From Hygrophila difformis (taxonomy: Eukaryota > Streptophyta > Magnoliopsida > Lamiales > Acanthaceae): 64,000 bases of DNA. A model generated the notes under the pieces. It did no database searches. It was not told the DNA's origin and saw nothing but the letters and a program-made list of their open reading frames with translations. The stretch's first letter is position 1. Every line of letters begins with the position of its first letter. The translations under genes and the position numbers were made by a program. Below, in pieces: positions 1 through 11,468 of this stretch. The DNA lies in assembly GCA_030278955.1 (NCBI GenBank), contig JAOANR010000001.1, positions 24,247,120 to 24,311,119 of the forward strand, read 5' to 3'.

Positions 1-75
1 CAAACTAACATCATACGGTACTAAAACAAATACTTGTCAAAAAGAGAGAAGGTTGCTAGAGGACTAGGAAATGGC
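1..75 (-). pseudogene. Fragment of a duplicated BGAL intron 8
   Basis: This short segment matches 57009-57083, inside intron 8 of the intact beta-galactosidase gene, with only a few differences (for example catacggta versus catgcagtaa near the start). The match stops at 'gactaggaaatgg', where LINE sequence begins, so a LINE inserted or was joined here in a second BGAL copy. The rest of that copy presumably lies to the left of the window. It contains no exon. Seen in the sequence: the match and the breakpoint. Inferred: that a longer BGAL copy continues upstream. Confidence 0.8.
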
Positions 76-1517
76 TGATCAGGATGATCCTCCCAATCCT
101 ATCAATAAGCGCAGAAAAGACCAAGAGCATCACACACTGAAATGGCCAAACGAGGAGCGGTGTTTCTTCATGTTCCGATCGATGAAATCATGGAAACATT
201 ACAGAAGATTCTGAAGACATCACCATTACAATCCATGAAGGCATTGATAGATTGGTGCTCTCTAATGCTTTTAAAAAGCGTCTTATCCATCCTTGGGCGA
301 ATGCGGCAGTTATCAAGGTAATTGGACGGAATATGGCTTATCGGTTCTTGAAATCTGGAATTGAAAGGATTTGGCCAGCTGCAGCAACCGCCCCTTTGAT
401 TGATATGGAGAATGGCTATTATGCAATATGCTTCTCCAAAAGAGATGATGCTGCTCTCGTACTTACCGGCGGTCCTTGGATATTGTCTGGCAGCTACCTG
501 CATGTACAACCTTGGGAGGAATCCTTCAACTCCTTAACCAACGAAGTTAAGTCCATGGTCGTTTGGATCCATTTCTCCAATATCCCTATGTTTCTATACA
601 ACCTTCTTGGCTGGTACAAGAGTGGGGCAAGTTCTCAGCCTCGATCTCAAAACAGATGCAGTCGAATAGGGCAGATTTGCAAGTGTTGCAGTAAGGATTG
701 ATCTTTCGAAGCCCCTCAAATCCCAGGTGATGGTTGATGACCTTATACTCAAAGTGGAATATGAGAACCTGAACAAATTTGCTTCAGATGTGGCAAGATT
801 GGTCATGACACAGCTAGTTGTCCCGATGGTCAATCCCAAGAGAATATGGATACAGATGTCCAAAACTACACTAACAGGAATGCTAGTAGGAATGATGCGC
901 AAGAAGAAGGTTCCTCAAATGGCCCTTGGCTAATTGCAAAGACCAGAAGATGCCCTATGCGAAGGGACCAAAATTCTACCCGTGCACAACCTGTTTCCAA
1001 TGGAAGCCGCTTCACAGTCTTTGCTAGCGATGGTATTGAGGAAACCACAGTACCTATGCAAGAGGACCCGCTTCCCCCTCCTCAGCCTTTAAATTCATTT
1101 CCATCAATGCCAACCCGTCCAGGGATTCCCCCCCCCCCCCCCCCATCTTCAAAGTCCTCACCATCCATGCCAGCACAGCCAAAGAGTTCTCCTACAGTCC
1201 AGAACAAATCCACGGGATCCTCAAGGCCCCAATCCCTTCCTCTTGATAACAGTCGATTCTTTTTGACATCGCAACCTTCGGGGGTTTGGCAACGGACAAT
1301 CCCATCCTCATTACCCTCGGAACATCACACGGTGGTCTCGGTAGAAGATCCATCTAATCTTCTCAATAGACGAGCGAACAGTGTCGAGGCATCTTTTTCG
1401 GGGAGACCACCAGATGGTTCAAATCTAGTTTCTACGGACCCCCTAGCAGCATTGAGCTCCCAAGTGGAAAGGGGACGGTGGCTGACAGTGAATCCGTCAC
1501 TGCCTACTGATCAATAA
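71..1517 (+). pseudogene. LINE ORF1 (DUF4283/CCHC nucleic-acid-binding protein), frameshifted
   Basis: ORF1 proteins of plant L1 elements bind element RNA. The start codon at 71 opens a frame rich in D/P/K that ends after about 48 codons. The conserved middle, including the typical 'GGPWILSG' stretch of the DUF4283 family, lies in another frame at 252-701. A CCHC zinc knuckle (CX2CX4HX4C, core CFRCGKIGH) is at 780-821, in frame with the proline/serine-rich tail that ends at 1517. At least two frameshifts therefore separate parts of one ancestral protein. A run of 17 C at 1128-1144 lies in the proline-rich tail. Family assignment rests on these motifs and on ORF2 following directly. Confidence 0.8.
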
Positions 1518-1550
1518 AGTTTCTATATTGTTTAACTATTTCTTTTCGGT

Positions 1551-2087
1551 TTGTTGATGATGTTTAATTTGATTTGTTGGAATGTGCAGGGGGCTGGTCT
1601 AGGAGACTTCCGGAGAGAGTTTTGTGATCATTCTCGAACCAAGCAAGTTGATCTCTTTGCTCTTTTTGAACCTCGGATAAGTGGTGCTCGTGCTGACTCT
1701 TTTATTCGGAGGAGTGGTTTTCCTAAATCTTTCCTTGTAGAGGCTTCGAGCTTTTCAGGTGGTATTTGGGTACTATGGAAAGCTCATATGAATTTTACTA
1801 GTCTGGAAAGCCATTCCCAATTTGTTGATTTCCAAATTCAAAATGAAGATGAGATTCTCTTTCTCATCGTCATTTAGCAAATCAAGGAGATCCTGGTTAT
1901 GGCCTACCTTGTCCCGTCTCAGCTCTGATAGACATAGGCCCTGGCTTTTAGGTGGCGATTTGAACTTCTTTGCTCGATTTGATGAAGCTAGAGGGGGCTA
2001 CATTTCTTCTAGTGCTTGTACGGAACAGAATTTATGGATGCGCTCTACTGATGTGAACGATCTCCATTTCTTAAGGAGTAAGTATAC
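1551..2087 (+). pseudogene. LINE ORF2, endonuclease fragment
   Basis: The frame from 1551 contains the opening of an L1-type apurinic/apyrimidinic endonuclease (core 'LICWNVQGAG', then 'LFEPRISG'). This enzyme nicks target DNA to prime reverse transcription. The frame stops at 1877 and continues in another frame (1822-2097) with the 'LLGGDLNFF' endonuclease motif, so there is a frameshift near 1860. The corresponding part of copy 2 (4494-5032) is about 90% or more identical by eye. The gene is cut off at about 2087 by BGAL-derived sequence, before any reverse transcriptase. Confidence 0.8.
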
Positions 2088-3981
2088 AATAAGATGATGA
2101 TGATACACAGAAAAAATTAACAATGTCAAATAACACTTGAAAGTATAAAAATGTAAATAATAGTACATATATTATACTCTCTCAGTTTTCTTAAAGTGTC
2201 TGTTTTAAGATAAGTATCATATTTCTATATTTGGTAAAATAAAACGGGTGGGAAAGTGGGAAATGGATATGGTGCAGGTGTAGATATGGTGTGTGGGAGC
2301 TTTTATGTGACGGCACATTTGTGTGTGTGTGTGTGATGCGCGTGGTGGTTTATGTGATGTTTGGGTGATGGGTGATGGATTCCATGGTTTGTATTATGAT
2401 CGAGTCATGAGATCACAAAATGCTCCCAAACATCACAAAAATTATCTGCACATGCAACTAGCAACTCTGTCTGTATACTAACTGTATTGGGGAAAGTGGG
2501 ATGAGAGAGAATACAATTAATGTATTTCTTAAAAAGTGTGCCAAAAGGAAAAGTGAATACATAAAAATCACGAGAGTATATTATTATAATATATTTTTAG
2601 TGAAAAGCAAAAGGCGGCAAGACAGGGCTGGGTGACAACATCCCCTGTCATGCACGTACCCCTTTCCACCCTTCGTAATTGAGTTGTCTGGATAGGGGTA
2701 CCAATTAATGAAACGGAACCATAATGAAATCAAAGAAACATTAGCAATCTAGAATGGTTGATAAAAATCTAGATTCAACTGATCCACCCTAAATTTTATA
2801 TTCTGCAGAATGTCACAATTAATTTTGAGTTAAAGAAGTGGAGGTTGGGGGGACAGCTGATACCTTAGCTGTATTAAAGGCAATGTTTCTGCAGTCTGGC
2901 AGTACAATAACTGACCAAGGTGGTAATGTGTATGCTTGATTTTTGAATTTCACAGCAGACGACCAGCGTTCATCAATATTAGCATGAAATGTTGAACACT
3001 GGCTGAGAGAACGGTAGACATGTGCCTGTAAATAGTAATAAGTGTTAAAAGAAATGCTATAGTTGCTGCCACTCCATTTAAGATAAGCGAAAGAACACCG
3101 AGTTCATAAAGAAAGTAAACTAATATAACTTTTGCATTAAAAGCACATATAAAGGCATAATGTGGTCACCAATTCTGTTGGCCTACAACAGCATAATATA
3201 CCACCCAATGGTGGAGTTAAGTAATGAATAAAAGACAAAATATTGGATAAACCAGTGGCGTTCTTCCATGATGTGATCCACAAGAAATTAGTACATATAT
3301 TTTGGAATATGACCAAAATCATCCAAAATACATAAAGCATTGGAACGAATTTGCCACTATTTTCTTACAACTTAATTCAATTTCACTTTCTTTGTAACTA
3401 GAAAACATGCTTGTTTAACGTTTACTTGGTTTAAAAAAGAGGATAATGAGTAAAGCGTATCTATGGTAAGTTCACTTTATAGCAACTTGGCTCTCTAGTA
3501 ACTGGTGAAACTAAGAGGACGAGATCCAACAATCATGAAATCAACAAAAGCAGTATCACCCCGTGAGATGAATTTAATCAACAAATACTTCTCCAGGAGA
3601 ACAAGATCAAACTCTAATTACCTCCGCAAAACATTTTATGCAGCAATGTACAATTTATTAACTTCAACATAAATAAGAAAATGTTTCAACTGTTTGGAGG
3701 AATTAATATTGATAAATATAGAGTGACACATCTCCATTCGGATTAAACTTTTAGACGATACAACCGTTTAGGGAAAAAAATTAAGAAAAGAAAATTACAG
3801 ATTTACAAATGTTGAAGGAATTAATAATAATAAATATAATTCGATGCATCTCCCACCAACTTAAAACTTTTAAGTGACACAATCATCCAACAAAAGATAT
3901 ATTTAAAAATTAAAAATAAAAAATAAGAATAAAAAAGAATTATAAAAATAAATTAAAAAGAGAAAAAAGATTAAAATAAAT
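2088..3981 (-). pseudogene. Duplicated BGAL fragment (part of intron 11, exon 11, part of intron 10)
   Basis: This block is a second copy of 54010-56159 of the intact beta-galactosidase gene, in the same orientation. The exon 11 copy is at 2864-3025, keeps the full 162-nt length and both splice signals, and has no stop, but carries several amino-acid changes (for example SH to SL, and A/L to T/H in the SAFLAN stretch). About 200 bp present at 54750-54951 are missing. LINE sequence flanks both sides (junctions at about 2087/2088 and 3981/3982). An isolated internal exon cannot make enzyme, so this is a gene fragment. Confidence 0.9.
2177..2576. mobile_element. Stowaway-like MITE (copy inside the BGAL fragment)
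   Basis: The ends read CTCTCTCAG...GAGAG and are flanked by TA, the Stowaway/mariner signature in decayed form. It is the counterpart of the MITE at 54100-54548 and was carried along in the BGAL duplication. It has no coding capacity. Unlike the native copy it has a single 5' end, without the 52-bp tandem duplication seen there. Confidence 0.75.
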
Positions 3982-5877
3982 TATGCAAGAGGACCCGCTT
4001 CCCCCTCCTCAGCCTTTAAACTCATTTCCATCAATGCCAACCCGTCCAGGGATCCCCCCCCCCCCCCCCCCCCCCCGTTTTGAAAGTCCTCACCATCCAT
4101 ACCAGCACTTATCAAGGATTTCTCCTACAGTCCAGAACAAATCCTCAAGATCTTCAAGGCCCCAATCCCCTTATCTTGATAACAACCGATCCTCTTAGAC
4201 ACCGCAACCTGTAGGGGTTTGGCAACGGACAATCCCATCCTCATTACCCTTGGAACATCACACGGTGGTCTCGGTAGTAGATCCATCTACTCTTTTCATT
4301 AGACGAGCGAGCAGTGTCGACGCATCTTTTTCGGGGAGACCACCAGATGGTTCAAATCTAGTTTTTACGGCCCCCTGGCGGCATTGAGCTCCCAAGTGGA
4401 AAGGGGACGGTGGCGGACAATGAATCCGTCACTCCCTACTGATCAATAAAGTTTCTACATTATTTAATTATTTCTTTTTGGTTTGTTGATGATGTCTAAT
4501 TTGATTTGTTGAAATGTGTAGGGGGCTGGTCCTGGAGACTTCCAGAGAGAGTTTTGCGATCTATCTCGAACCAAGCAAGTTGATCTCTTTGCTCTTTTTG
4601 AACCTCAGATAAGTGGTGCTCGTGCTGACTCTTTTATTCGGATGGGTGGTTTTCCTAAATCTTTCCGTGTGGAGGCTTCGGGCTTCTCAGGTGGTGTTTG
4701 GGTACTATGGAAAGCTCATCTGAATCTTATTATTCTGGAAAGTCATTCCCAGTTTGTTGATATCCAAATTCAAGATGGAGAGGAGATTCTCTTTCTCATC
4801 CTCATTTATGCCGCTCCTAGCAAATCAAGGAGATCCTCATTATGGCCTGCCTTGTCCCGTCTCTGCTCTGATAGACATAGGCACTAGCTTTTAGGTGGCG
4901 ACTTGAACTTCTTTGGCCGATTTGATGAAGCTAGAGGGGCTCTATTTCTTCTAGTGCTTGTGCGGAACTGAATTTATGAATGCGCTATACTTATGTGAAT
5001 GATCTACATTTCTTAAGAGTAAATATACCTGGGCTTGAGGCCCCCTCCGTCGAAGGCTTGACAGGATGACGAAAATACTTTGTGGCACCAGCTTTTTCCT
5101 AGATGCACGGTAGAGGTCCTCTCTTGAATTCAATCTGATCATTCCCCGCTTTTAACCCGCATCCAAGCCTATCCTTGTGGTCAGGGGTGTTCTTCCAATA
5201 AGCTATTCAGATTTCAAGCGGCGTGGCAAGGCACTAGTTTTTTCAGATGCTTAGTTGATTCAACCTGGAGGGAATCTGGGTGTATTTCTGATAAGCTGAC
5301 AGCTCTTAGGAATAAAGCTACATCCTGGAATGAGTTTGAAATCCGGAATCGAAGGATGCGAAAGACTAGAATTCGAGCTAGGCTTGCCGGTATATAGCGC
5401 AATCCTTCCTGGATGGATGATTCGTTCTCCCTAAGACTACATTCTCAATTGAGTTCAGACCTTAATAAAATTCTTAAAGTGGAAGAGATTAGATGGATTC
5501 ATCGTAGTGTTCGCAATTGGAATTTCCTTGGGGATGACAACACCATGTTCTACCATGGTTTTGTGAAGCATCGACAGAGAAAGAGAACCCCCTATATTTT
5601 AGAAGATATCCATGGCAGAGTCTTTTCCAACGATCGGTACATTAAAGATATGGTGACTAACTACTTCAAAGACCTCTTTACTGATGAATCCCCAGTTCAT
5701 AGGTATCTTAGTTGCTCACAAAGCCTTACGGCAACTCTCTCTACTGCTGAGTCTGATTCATTGATTTCAGATCCTTCCATTGATGAGGTCCACTGTGCCC
5801 TTAAAGGGATGGACCCACTCAAATCTCCAGGCCCTGATGGTTTTCACGCCTTCTTTTTTCAAAAAAATTAGGATACA
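3982..5877 (+). mobile_element. L1-type LINE, copy 2, part A (interrupted)
   Basis: This part starts at the position equivalent to about 1056 of copy 1, in the proline-rich tail of ORF1. It continues through the endonuclease into the first reverse transcriptase motifs, ending at the LTR of the Tekay-like element at 5878. The same LINE resumes at about 17827 and again at 35376. A run of 23 C at 4054-4076 matches the poly-C site of copy 1. Stops and frameshifts throughout (for example in the endonuclease start near 4520) show it is dead. Confidence 0.85.
4494..5877 (+). pseudogene. LINE ORF2, endonuclease and start of reverse transcriptase
   Basis: The endonuclease region (open at 4642-4887) carries 'GGVWVLWKAH' and related residues, with stops near 4520 and 4886. 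The linker between endonuclease and reverse transcriptase is open at 5413-5871; it contains 'NWNFLGDDNTMFYH' and ends in 'LKSPGPDGFHAFFF', the first conserved block of plant LINE reverse transcriptases (K-x-P-G-P-D-G). The Tekay-like element begins 4 nt after the TAG stop of this frame. The missing reverse transcriptase core was lost when the 3' junction of that insertion was deleted. Confidence 0.85.
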
Positions 5878-8575
5878 TGTAATACTCGAGACTTTTAATA
5901 ATAGGAAATGGAATTAAATTCGAAGAGCAAGAGAATTTTTAATTTCAAGAACCTTGAAGTCGAAAATGATTTAAATAAATAAATCATTGCACGGGAGTCA
6001 GAAGACGACGAATTAGAAGCCGATGAATCCAAACTCGACGGACTTAGGATTTCAAACACGAAACCAATTTGAGTCGAAATAAATTTAAGATAGGAGTCAT
6101 AATCCGGTAATGACCCGAAAAATCGAGCCCAAGAACGTAGGAGGATAGAAACCCGAAAGAGATGAGGAAAGGCCCGACGGATCGCATGGCCCGGCCAACG
6201 ATGCAACCCTACCGAGGGCCGCGCGGTGGCCGCACGGTCTGGAGGGAAAACGCACCGAGGCTGCGCCGCATCACAGTGTGTGATCAACTTTCGGTTTTCG
6301 ACGATTTCTTACCTTATTTTCGACCCCCGGCTTTGGTAACTCAATCCCGATCGAGGGAGGGAGTATATGGGCGGATTGTAGAGTCTTGGGACTCATAATT
6401 TCATCCTCCACCAAACCCTAGCAGCCCTATTCTATCCATTCTCTCCAAACTTTTTCCAAAACCCGAAATCACCAAGTTCTTGCTTTCCGATCACTTTCCG
6501 GCGACGAAAATCGACCAAGAAGGCGTGGAGAACAAGGATTCTAGTATTCCAAATTGTTGGTAAGTTTTTCATAGGTTTCGTTTATCTTTTCGAACCTGAA
6601 AATTTGATCTAACTCTAGATTTCTTCTTTCGATTCGAATTCGTGGCCAAAGTTGGAGGATTCGTGTTGAGGAGATCCGTTCGTGACAAATCTTAGAGCCC
6701 GGATGACCCCGAGACAGTTTAGGACTCTACTCAAGTAAGATAATGCCTTACATATCAATATTGGTGGCTTAGAACCGTTCAAAATATTAGTTTTAAATCA
6801 AACACTAAAATCGGACATAAAAGATTCAATCTTTACACGTTTTCTGAGATTGGCCGAAAAACCCTATTTTGAGAATCCGAAACGAAAAACTCCGAACTAG
6901 GGATTTATTCCTAACATCTTAATCTAGTTTGTGTCAAAATTTCATGCATTTACATTAAGATTTGATACCCCAAATCACGTCGAACATTTTCTGTAATGCG
7001 TGGACTTTTCGAAAATCAAGACAGATTGCATGGTCGAACTTGATGTACATTTTTCTATCACTTGTGGTCAAAACTATCTTTGGTGTAAACATAAAATTTG
7101 TAGATAAATATCTTGACATCATGTCTGTAAAATTTCGTACATTTTCATAAAGGTTTAAATAGTCAAAACCCGTTTTGAATACACTGTGTCTTTTAAGAAA
7201 AAGTCGACAAATTTTAGTCCGAACTTAGTGGATTAATCTGACTTAATCCGTAATGAATTTGCATAAAATGCCTGTAATAAAACTTGTTTATTTTAGTGTC
7301 TTTTAAGTTCCTGTAAAATTTCATAAATTTTGAAGGTCATTTGCTATGTCAAAAACGTTTTTGAAAATAAGTGCGTTGTATTAGAAAAGTTGACAGATTT
7401 TATACTTTGCAAAGATTGTAAAATTTGACTCGTTTCCTCACCTATTTTCGAAAAACTTAAAACATGAAAGTTGTTCGTTAGCGTGTATTTGAGCTACTGT
7501 GAAAATTTCAAGTTGATTGCCTTTGAAATGAATTTTTAAACTGAGATGGCGTAAACTGTGGCAATGGCTTGGTTGAAATGTTGAAAAACTCGACTTTTGA
7601 GAAACACATGATTTGTGAGATATGTCTAAACAATAATTTTTTTTTAAAATCCCGTTAATCTAGGCTGAGCAAGATCTCCATGTAAGTAGAGGGTGAGTGC
7701 TCTGCAGGGTGCCCCTCTATCTTGAAATTCGTGCCCGAGTGGACGAAATGTTATATATTGTGAAATTGTGCCAAAACGGCCATTGTGAAATTAGTCTGCA
7801 CTCTCGGGTGTATCCGAATGGGGTTACCCGAGGCTCCGGAGTGGTACTGTGTATGGCGTGATAAGCGGGTTGCTTCGGCAATTTTCCGAAACTTAATATA
7901 TGAGAAACGAGATACTTGAGATATATGGTTGTGGCGTCTTCTTCTTAGTTAACGGGGGAAAAAATTAAAAGACTTAAATTTTTATTTATTTATTTATGTC
8001 ATTAATTATGCATTTTAATTGTCTTTAAATTTATGCCTATGCCTTAAATCATCATTTCTAAATTAAATTGATTATGAGAAATTATGGATTTTATCATTGT
8101 CCAAACATGCATGCTTAAAGTGAATTTTAATTATTAAATTTTAAAACCCCTTTATTGCTATGCTAGCGATTGTCTTATTCAGTATTCCTTAATACTGATA
8201 AATGTTGTTTATGTTTTTCTATGACAGAGTATGAAGCATGAGCATACATTTGGGGGGGGGGGGGGATTTATTTCGGACATTTTATTATTTCTGTGTGAGA
8301 CTGCATACGGGTCTGTTAACCCGTGTTTTGTCCATGTCGGCCCTATATTTTATTTCCATTGCATAAACTTATATTTCCGTTGCATAGACTTGATAAATAT
8401 CGTATATGGATGATTATTATTTTTAAATATAAGTACTTCCGGACTTGGTTGTTTTAAAATTATTTTATATACCATTAGCCTTGCATCTCTCAAGTGAGCT
8501 CGAATGAAGTCGTGTCTTGCTTGGGAGGTGTGGCGGTGGCATCCCGGCCTGGGTGATCAAATCCGGGGTGTTACA
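5878..8575 (+). repeat. 5' LTR of the Tekay-like element
   Basis: This 2.7-kb terminal repeat starts TGTAATACTCG and ends GGTGTTACA (TG...CA with short inverted ends). It matches 14903-17826 with scattered substitutions and small indels. It contains a run of 14 G at 8252-8265 where the 3' copy has only five G, and a run of AT-rich TTTATTTA units near 7980. No host gene is visible. A 130-codon open frame on the minus strand (6287-5895) is shared with the other LTR but has no recognisable domain. Confidence 0.92.
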
Positions 8576-8578
8576 AGT

Positions 8579-8590
8579 TGGTATCAGAGC
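8579..8590 (+). other. Primer binding site (initiator tRNA-Met)
   Basis: TGGTATCAGAGC, starting 3 nt after the LTR end, is complementary to the 3' end of plant initiator methionine tRNA, the usual primer for chromovirus-type Ty3/gypsy elements. It fixes the 3' boundary of the 5' LTR at 8575. Confidence 0.9.
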
Positions 8591-9084
8591 CCGGTATATT
8601 TTAAAGCTACTACTATTATTTTTAAACCATTATTTTAAAACTAGTATTATTTGTAAACTTATTATTAAAATCACTAGTATTATTTTGAGCCCAAGTTTTT
8701 GGCCAAATCCATTTTCTTATTATTTTATAAAAATCATAAATTTTTTAGCCCAAAATTTTTACTTAGCCCAATTTTTTTAGACCAAAGAATTATTAAATTT
8801 TGGCCCAATATAGAGGCCAACATTTTTATTACCATTATCCATGTTATGAATTTATTTTTAAAACACATGGATAAAATTAAATTTTATTGGGGGATTGCAT
8901 ATGCATACTTGCATGTAGACTTAAATTTTTGCATCTCCTAACTCTACACTTGACATGTTCTAGCCTTAACCTACTTGTTGATACTAGACGGCTGAACCTT
9001 ATGATGAAATTAGCCAATGCCTATCTCGAATCTCAATAACATATAAATTATTTCAAGACGCGGGTAGGACAGCTAGAAGCTAAC

Positions 9085-9363
9085 ATGGCCCATTTGGGAC
9101 ACCTTAGGGAAGCTGATCATCATGACATAACCCAACTCAAGGCCCTAGTCGCCGAACTTCAAGCCCAAGTGGTGGCTCTCCAAAACAAGAACGATAACCT
9201 AGAAGAGCAAGTAGAGAACTTGGGGTGGGAACTGACCAACCTAGCTGATGACATATTTCCTCATAACCCTGAGCCCACTCCCAAGGCTTCGCCATCAAGC
9301 CCGATCGACATATCCAGCGACAAAGACGATTCCATCGAGGATGCAACTATCTATTCACTCTAG
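9085..9363 (+). CDS. Small coiled-coil ORF in the element leader
   Basis: A 92-codon open frame between the primer site and gag. The middle (about residues 15-50) is a clear heptad-type coiled coil rich in L, Q, E and N; the tail is acidic and Ser/Pro-rich. I do not recognise a named domain. Its position in the leader of a gypsy element suggests an accessory or decayed gag-associated reading frame. It may not be translated. No homologue is visible elsewhere in the window. Confidence 0.4.
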   Translation: MAHLGHLREADHHDITQLKALVAELQAQVVALQNKNDNLEEQVENLGWELTNLADDIFPHNPEPTPKASPSSPIDISSDKDDSIEDATIYSL

Positions 9364-9639
9364 ACTTGGAGATATATTGATGCACTATATCTATTAGTAC
9401 TATTCTTATTTGTTTCTAGTACTGCTATTCCCATTCCTATGATTGTACCCGAGAAAAGTTTTCTATTGAGCAATAAAAATTACGAGCATTTATTAAATTA
9501 TACAAGTATATTTAAATTACTATTATATTTCAAGTACCTTGTTGAAACTCAATCAAACAAACATATAGGGTACTTGCTAAAATAAATAAATAATATATAT
9601 AAATATACATAATAAAGAGATAAGAATCAAACAAGGGTT

Positions 9640-9775
9640 TCCTAAACCTTAAACCCTGAAAACCCTAAACTCTAAACCCCAAACCCTTGAACAAAAAAAA
9701 CAGAACAGTTCACTGTTAAAAAAAACAAAAAACGAAACAAAAACAAAAAAAAAACAGAACAGTTCACTGTTAAAC
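9640..9775. repeat. Telomere-like tract and duplicated palindromic motif in the leader
   Basis: At 9646-9690 there are degenerate copies of the plant telomere unit (AAACCCT, AACCCTAAACT, AAACCCC). Immediately downstream, CAGAACAGTTCACTGTT occurs twice, at about 9701 and 9754, separated by an A-rich stretch; its core AACAGTNNACTGTT is palindromic. No protein is encoded. The tract lies in untranslated leader of the Tekay-like element. Confidence 0.6.
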
Positions 9776-9911
9776 TCCAAACAACTTCTTCTAACACCGT
9801 TCCAATCCACTGGAACCTGTCAATACCACTCTTTTAGTTATTAAATTACTTTACAAGTATTACATCATACTTTTACGAGAAAAGAATCTAACCTCTTGTG
9901 CTTGCAACAGA

Positions 9912-11468
9912 AAGGCACCAAGAGGCAGACCACGTAACGAGCCCGTCTCACCAAATACCAACGAGGCCACGAGACAACCCGACTTGCCGATACCAAATGA
10001 GGGTGTTCACGCTCAAGAAGAGCCGGTAGCCCCTGAACCAAACAATATAGGCGACCGCCTACGCACTTTAGAGGAGGTTCTCATCGCGCTAGGGAACGCG
10101 CAGGTGAACCAGGGCCAAGCGGCTGCGGTGCCTCCACCGCAAGCTCGCATCAATTACCTAGCCATGGTAAACAAATATCACCTGCCACACTATGCCGGTG
10201 AAGAGGACCCTGCAAAGTTAGAAGAGTGGGTGAGAACGTTTGACAAGTTGTTAAACGCAGTCAAGTGCCCAAACGGGGAAAAAGTACACGTAGCCTCGTA
10301 CTACCTAGGAGGCAAGGCTGATGACTGGTGGCAAGCCACTCAAGGAAAGTTAGGTGAAGAGGATGAACCCTACTCTTGGGACAAGTTTATGGAGCTGCTT
10401 CGAGATCGCTTTTATCTCTTAAGCACCAAGGCCTCGATGTACGAGGAGTTCCTATCCCTGAAGCAAGGGGGACAAACCATGCAGGAGTACTATGCACGAT
10501 TTAAGGAACTGGTGCGATTCGCGCCAAGGCTGGTGCCTACTGACCTTGAAATGGGATTAAATCTGGCAATCCGGGAATTGATCACAGGAGTTCACTACCC
10601 TGATCTGTAGGCAGTCTATGATCGTGCAATGGCAGTGGCATGTGTGCAACAACTGAAGAGAAGAGTGAGCAGAGAGCCCAGTCGCGGTCCCCAAGATAAA
10701 AAGGTTAGGGTCAACCGGAACGAGAGCAATGCAAGGAGGAATGACTATCGGGGAGGACCAAATAGACCCCAGCAGGCAAACAACGGAGGGAATAATGGGA
10801 GGAACGATAACCGAGAAGGATTCATACCGCCATGCCCGAGGTGCGGCAGACCTCATCTAGCGAGGGCCTGCCCACAACAGGGTGCATGTTTCCGATGCGG
10901 TCGGATGGGACATCAGAGGCGTGATTATCGCGCTCGCCTCGAGAACATCACCAAGATGGATGACTTGGTTGCGGGACCAGCGCAGCCTCGTAATCAAAAT
11001 GGTCGGGAAGGCAACAATCAGGGATTCCGACCCCCTCAAAATCTGAATCCCAACCAGAACCAGCGCCCTCCACAAAACCCGAACCTGAACAACCAGCCAA
11101 ATCAGCAGGGCAACGAGGGACGCCATATGGGGCGGCTCAATGTGATAAACCAAGCCGACGTGCCTGAGCAGGGTGACTTGATGGCAGGTACATTTCATGT
11201 TTTAAGCGTACCTCTTAAAGTTCTGTTTGACTCAGGAGCTAGTTGTTCTATCATATCAACATGCGTTTTGCCTGAACTAGATCTACTTAAGTGCGAGATA
11301 ATTAGCTTAGGAATTCAACTACCTTCAGGAGCAGTAGTGTCATGCTCAAAACGTTATAACGGAATTCCTGTAGTTATAAAAAACGTAGAGTTCTTCGCAA
11401 ACTTGGTAGAATATAACCTAAAAGACTTCGACGTTATACTGGGGATGGGATTGGTTGGCCCAGTATAA
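9912..11468 (+). pseudogene. gag and aspartic protease of the Tekay-like element
   Basis: Gag forms the particle; the protease matures it. The expected start codon reads AAG at 9912-9914, and no other ATG is in frame before the capsid domain. The retrotransposon gag domain (W-rich, 'LGGKADDWW', 'EYYARFKELV') occupies about 10160-10606. A TAG at 10608-10610 interrupts it. Downstream in the same frame are two zinc knuckles (10831-10932): the first reads CPRCGRPHLARAC, the second has Tyr where its last Cys should be. The retropepsin active site DSGAS is at about 11229. A frameshift at about 11446-11460 ends the frame at 11468. So the start is lost and there are one nonsense change, one damaged knuckle and one frameshift. 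Confidence 0.85.

Larger units (their letters stand above)
71..2087 (+). mobile_element. L1-type LINE, copy 1 (5' part only)
   Basis: Non-LTR retrotransposon fragment holding ORF1 (DUF4283-type domain, CCHC knuckle, proline-rich tail) and the start of ORF2 (apurinic endonuclease). It ends abruptly at about 2087, where BGAL-derived sequence begins; the related copy 2 continues past the equivalent point (about 5032). The left edge abuts duplicated BGAL intron at about 71-75 and shares 'atgg' with it, a microhomology that also supplies the apparent ORF1 start codon. No 3' tail belongs to this copy. Several frameshifts make it inactive. Confidence 0.85.

Noticed and set aside
5895..6287. 130-codon minus-strand frame shared by both Tekay LTRs (also 14920-15312)
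   Set aside because: Its conservation is explained by LTR identity; no domain, and substitutions do not favour silent positions by eye.
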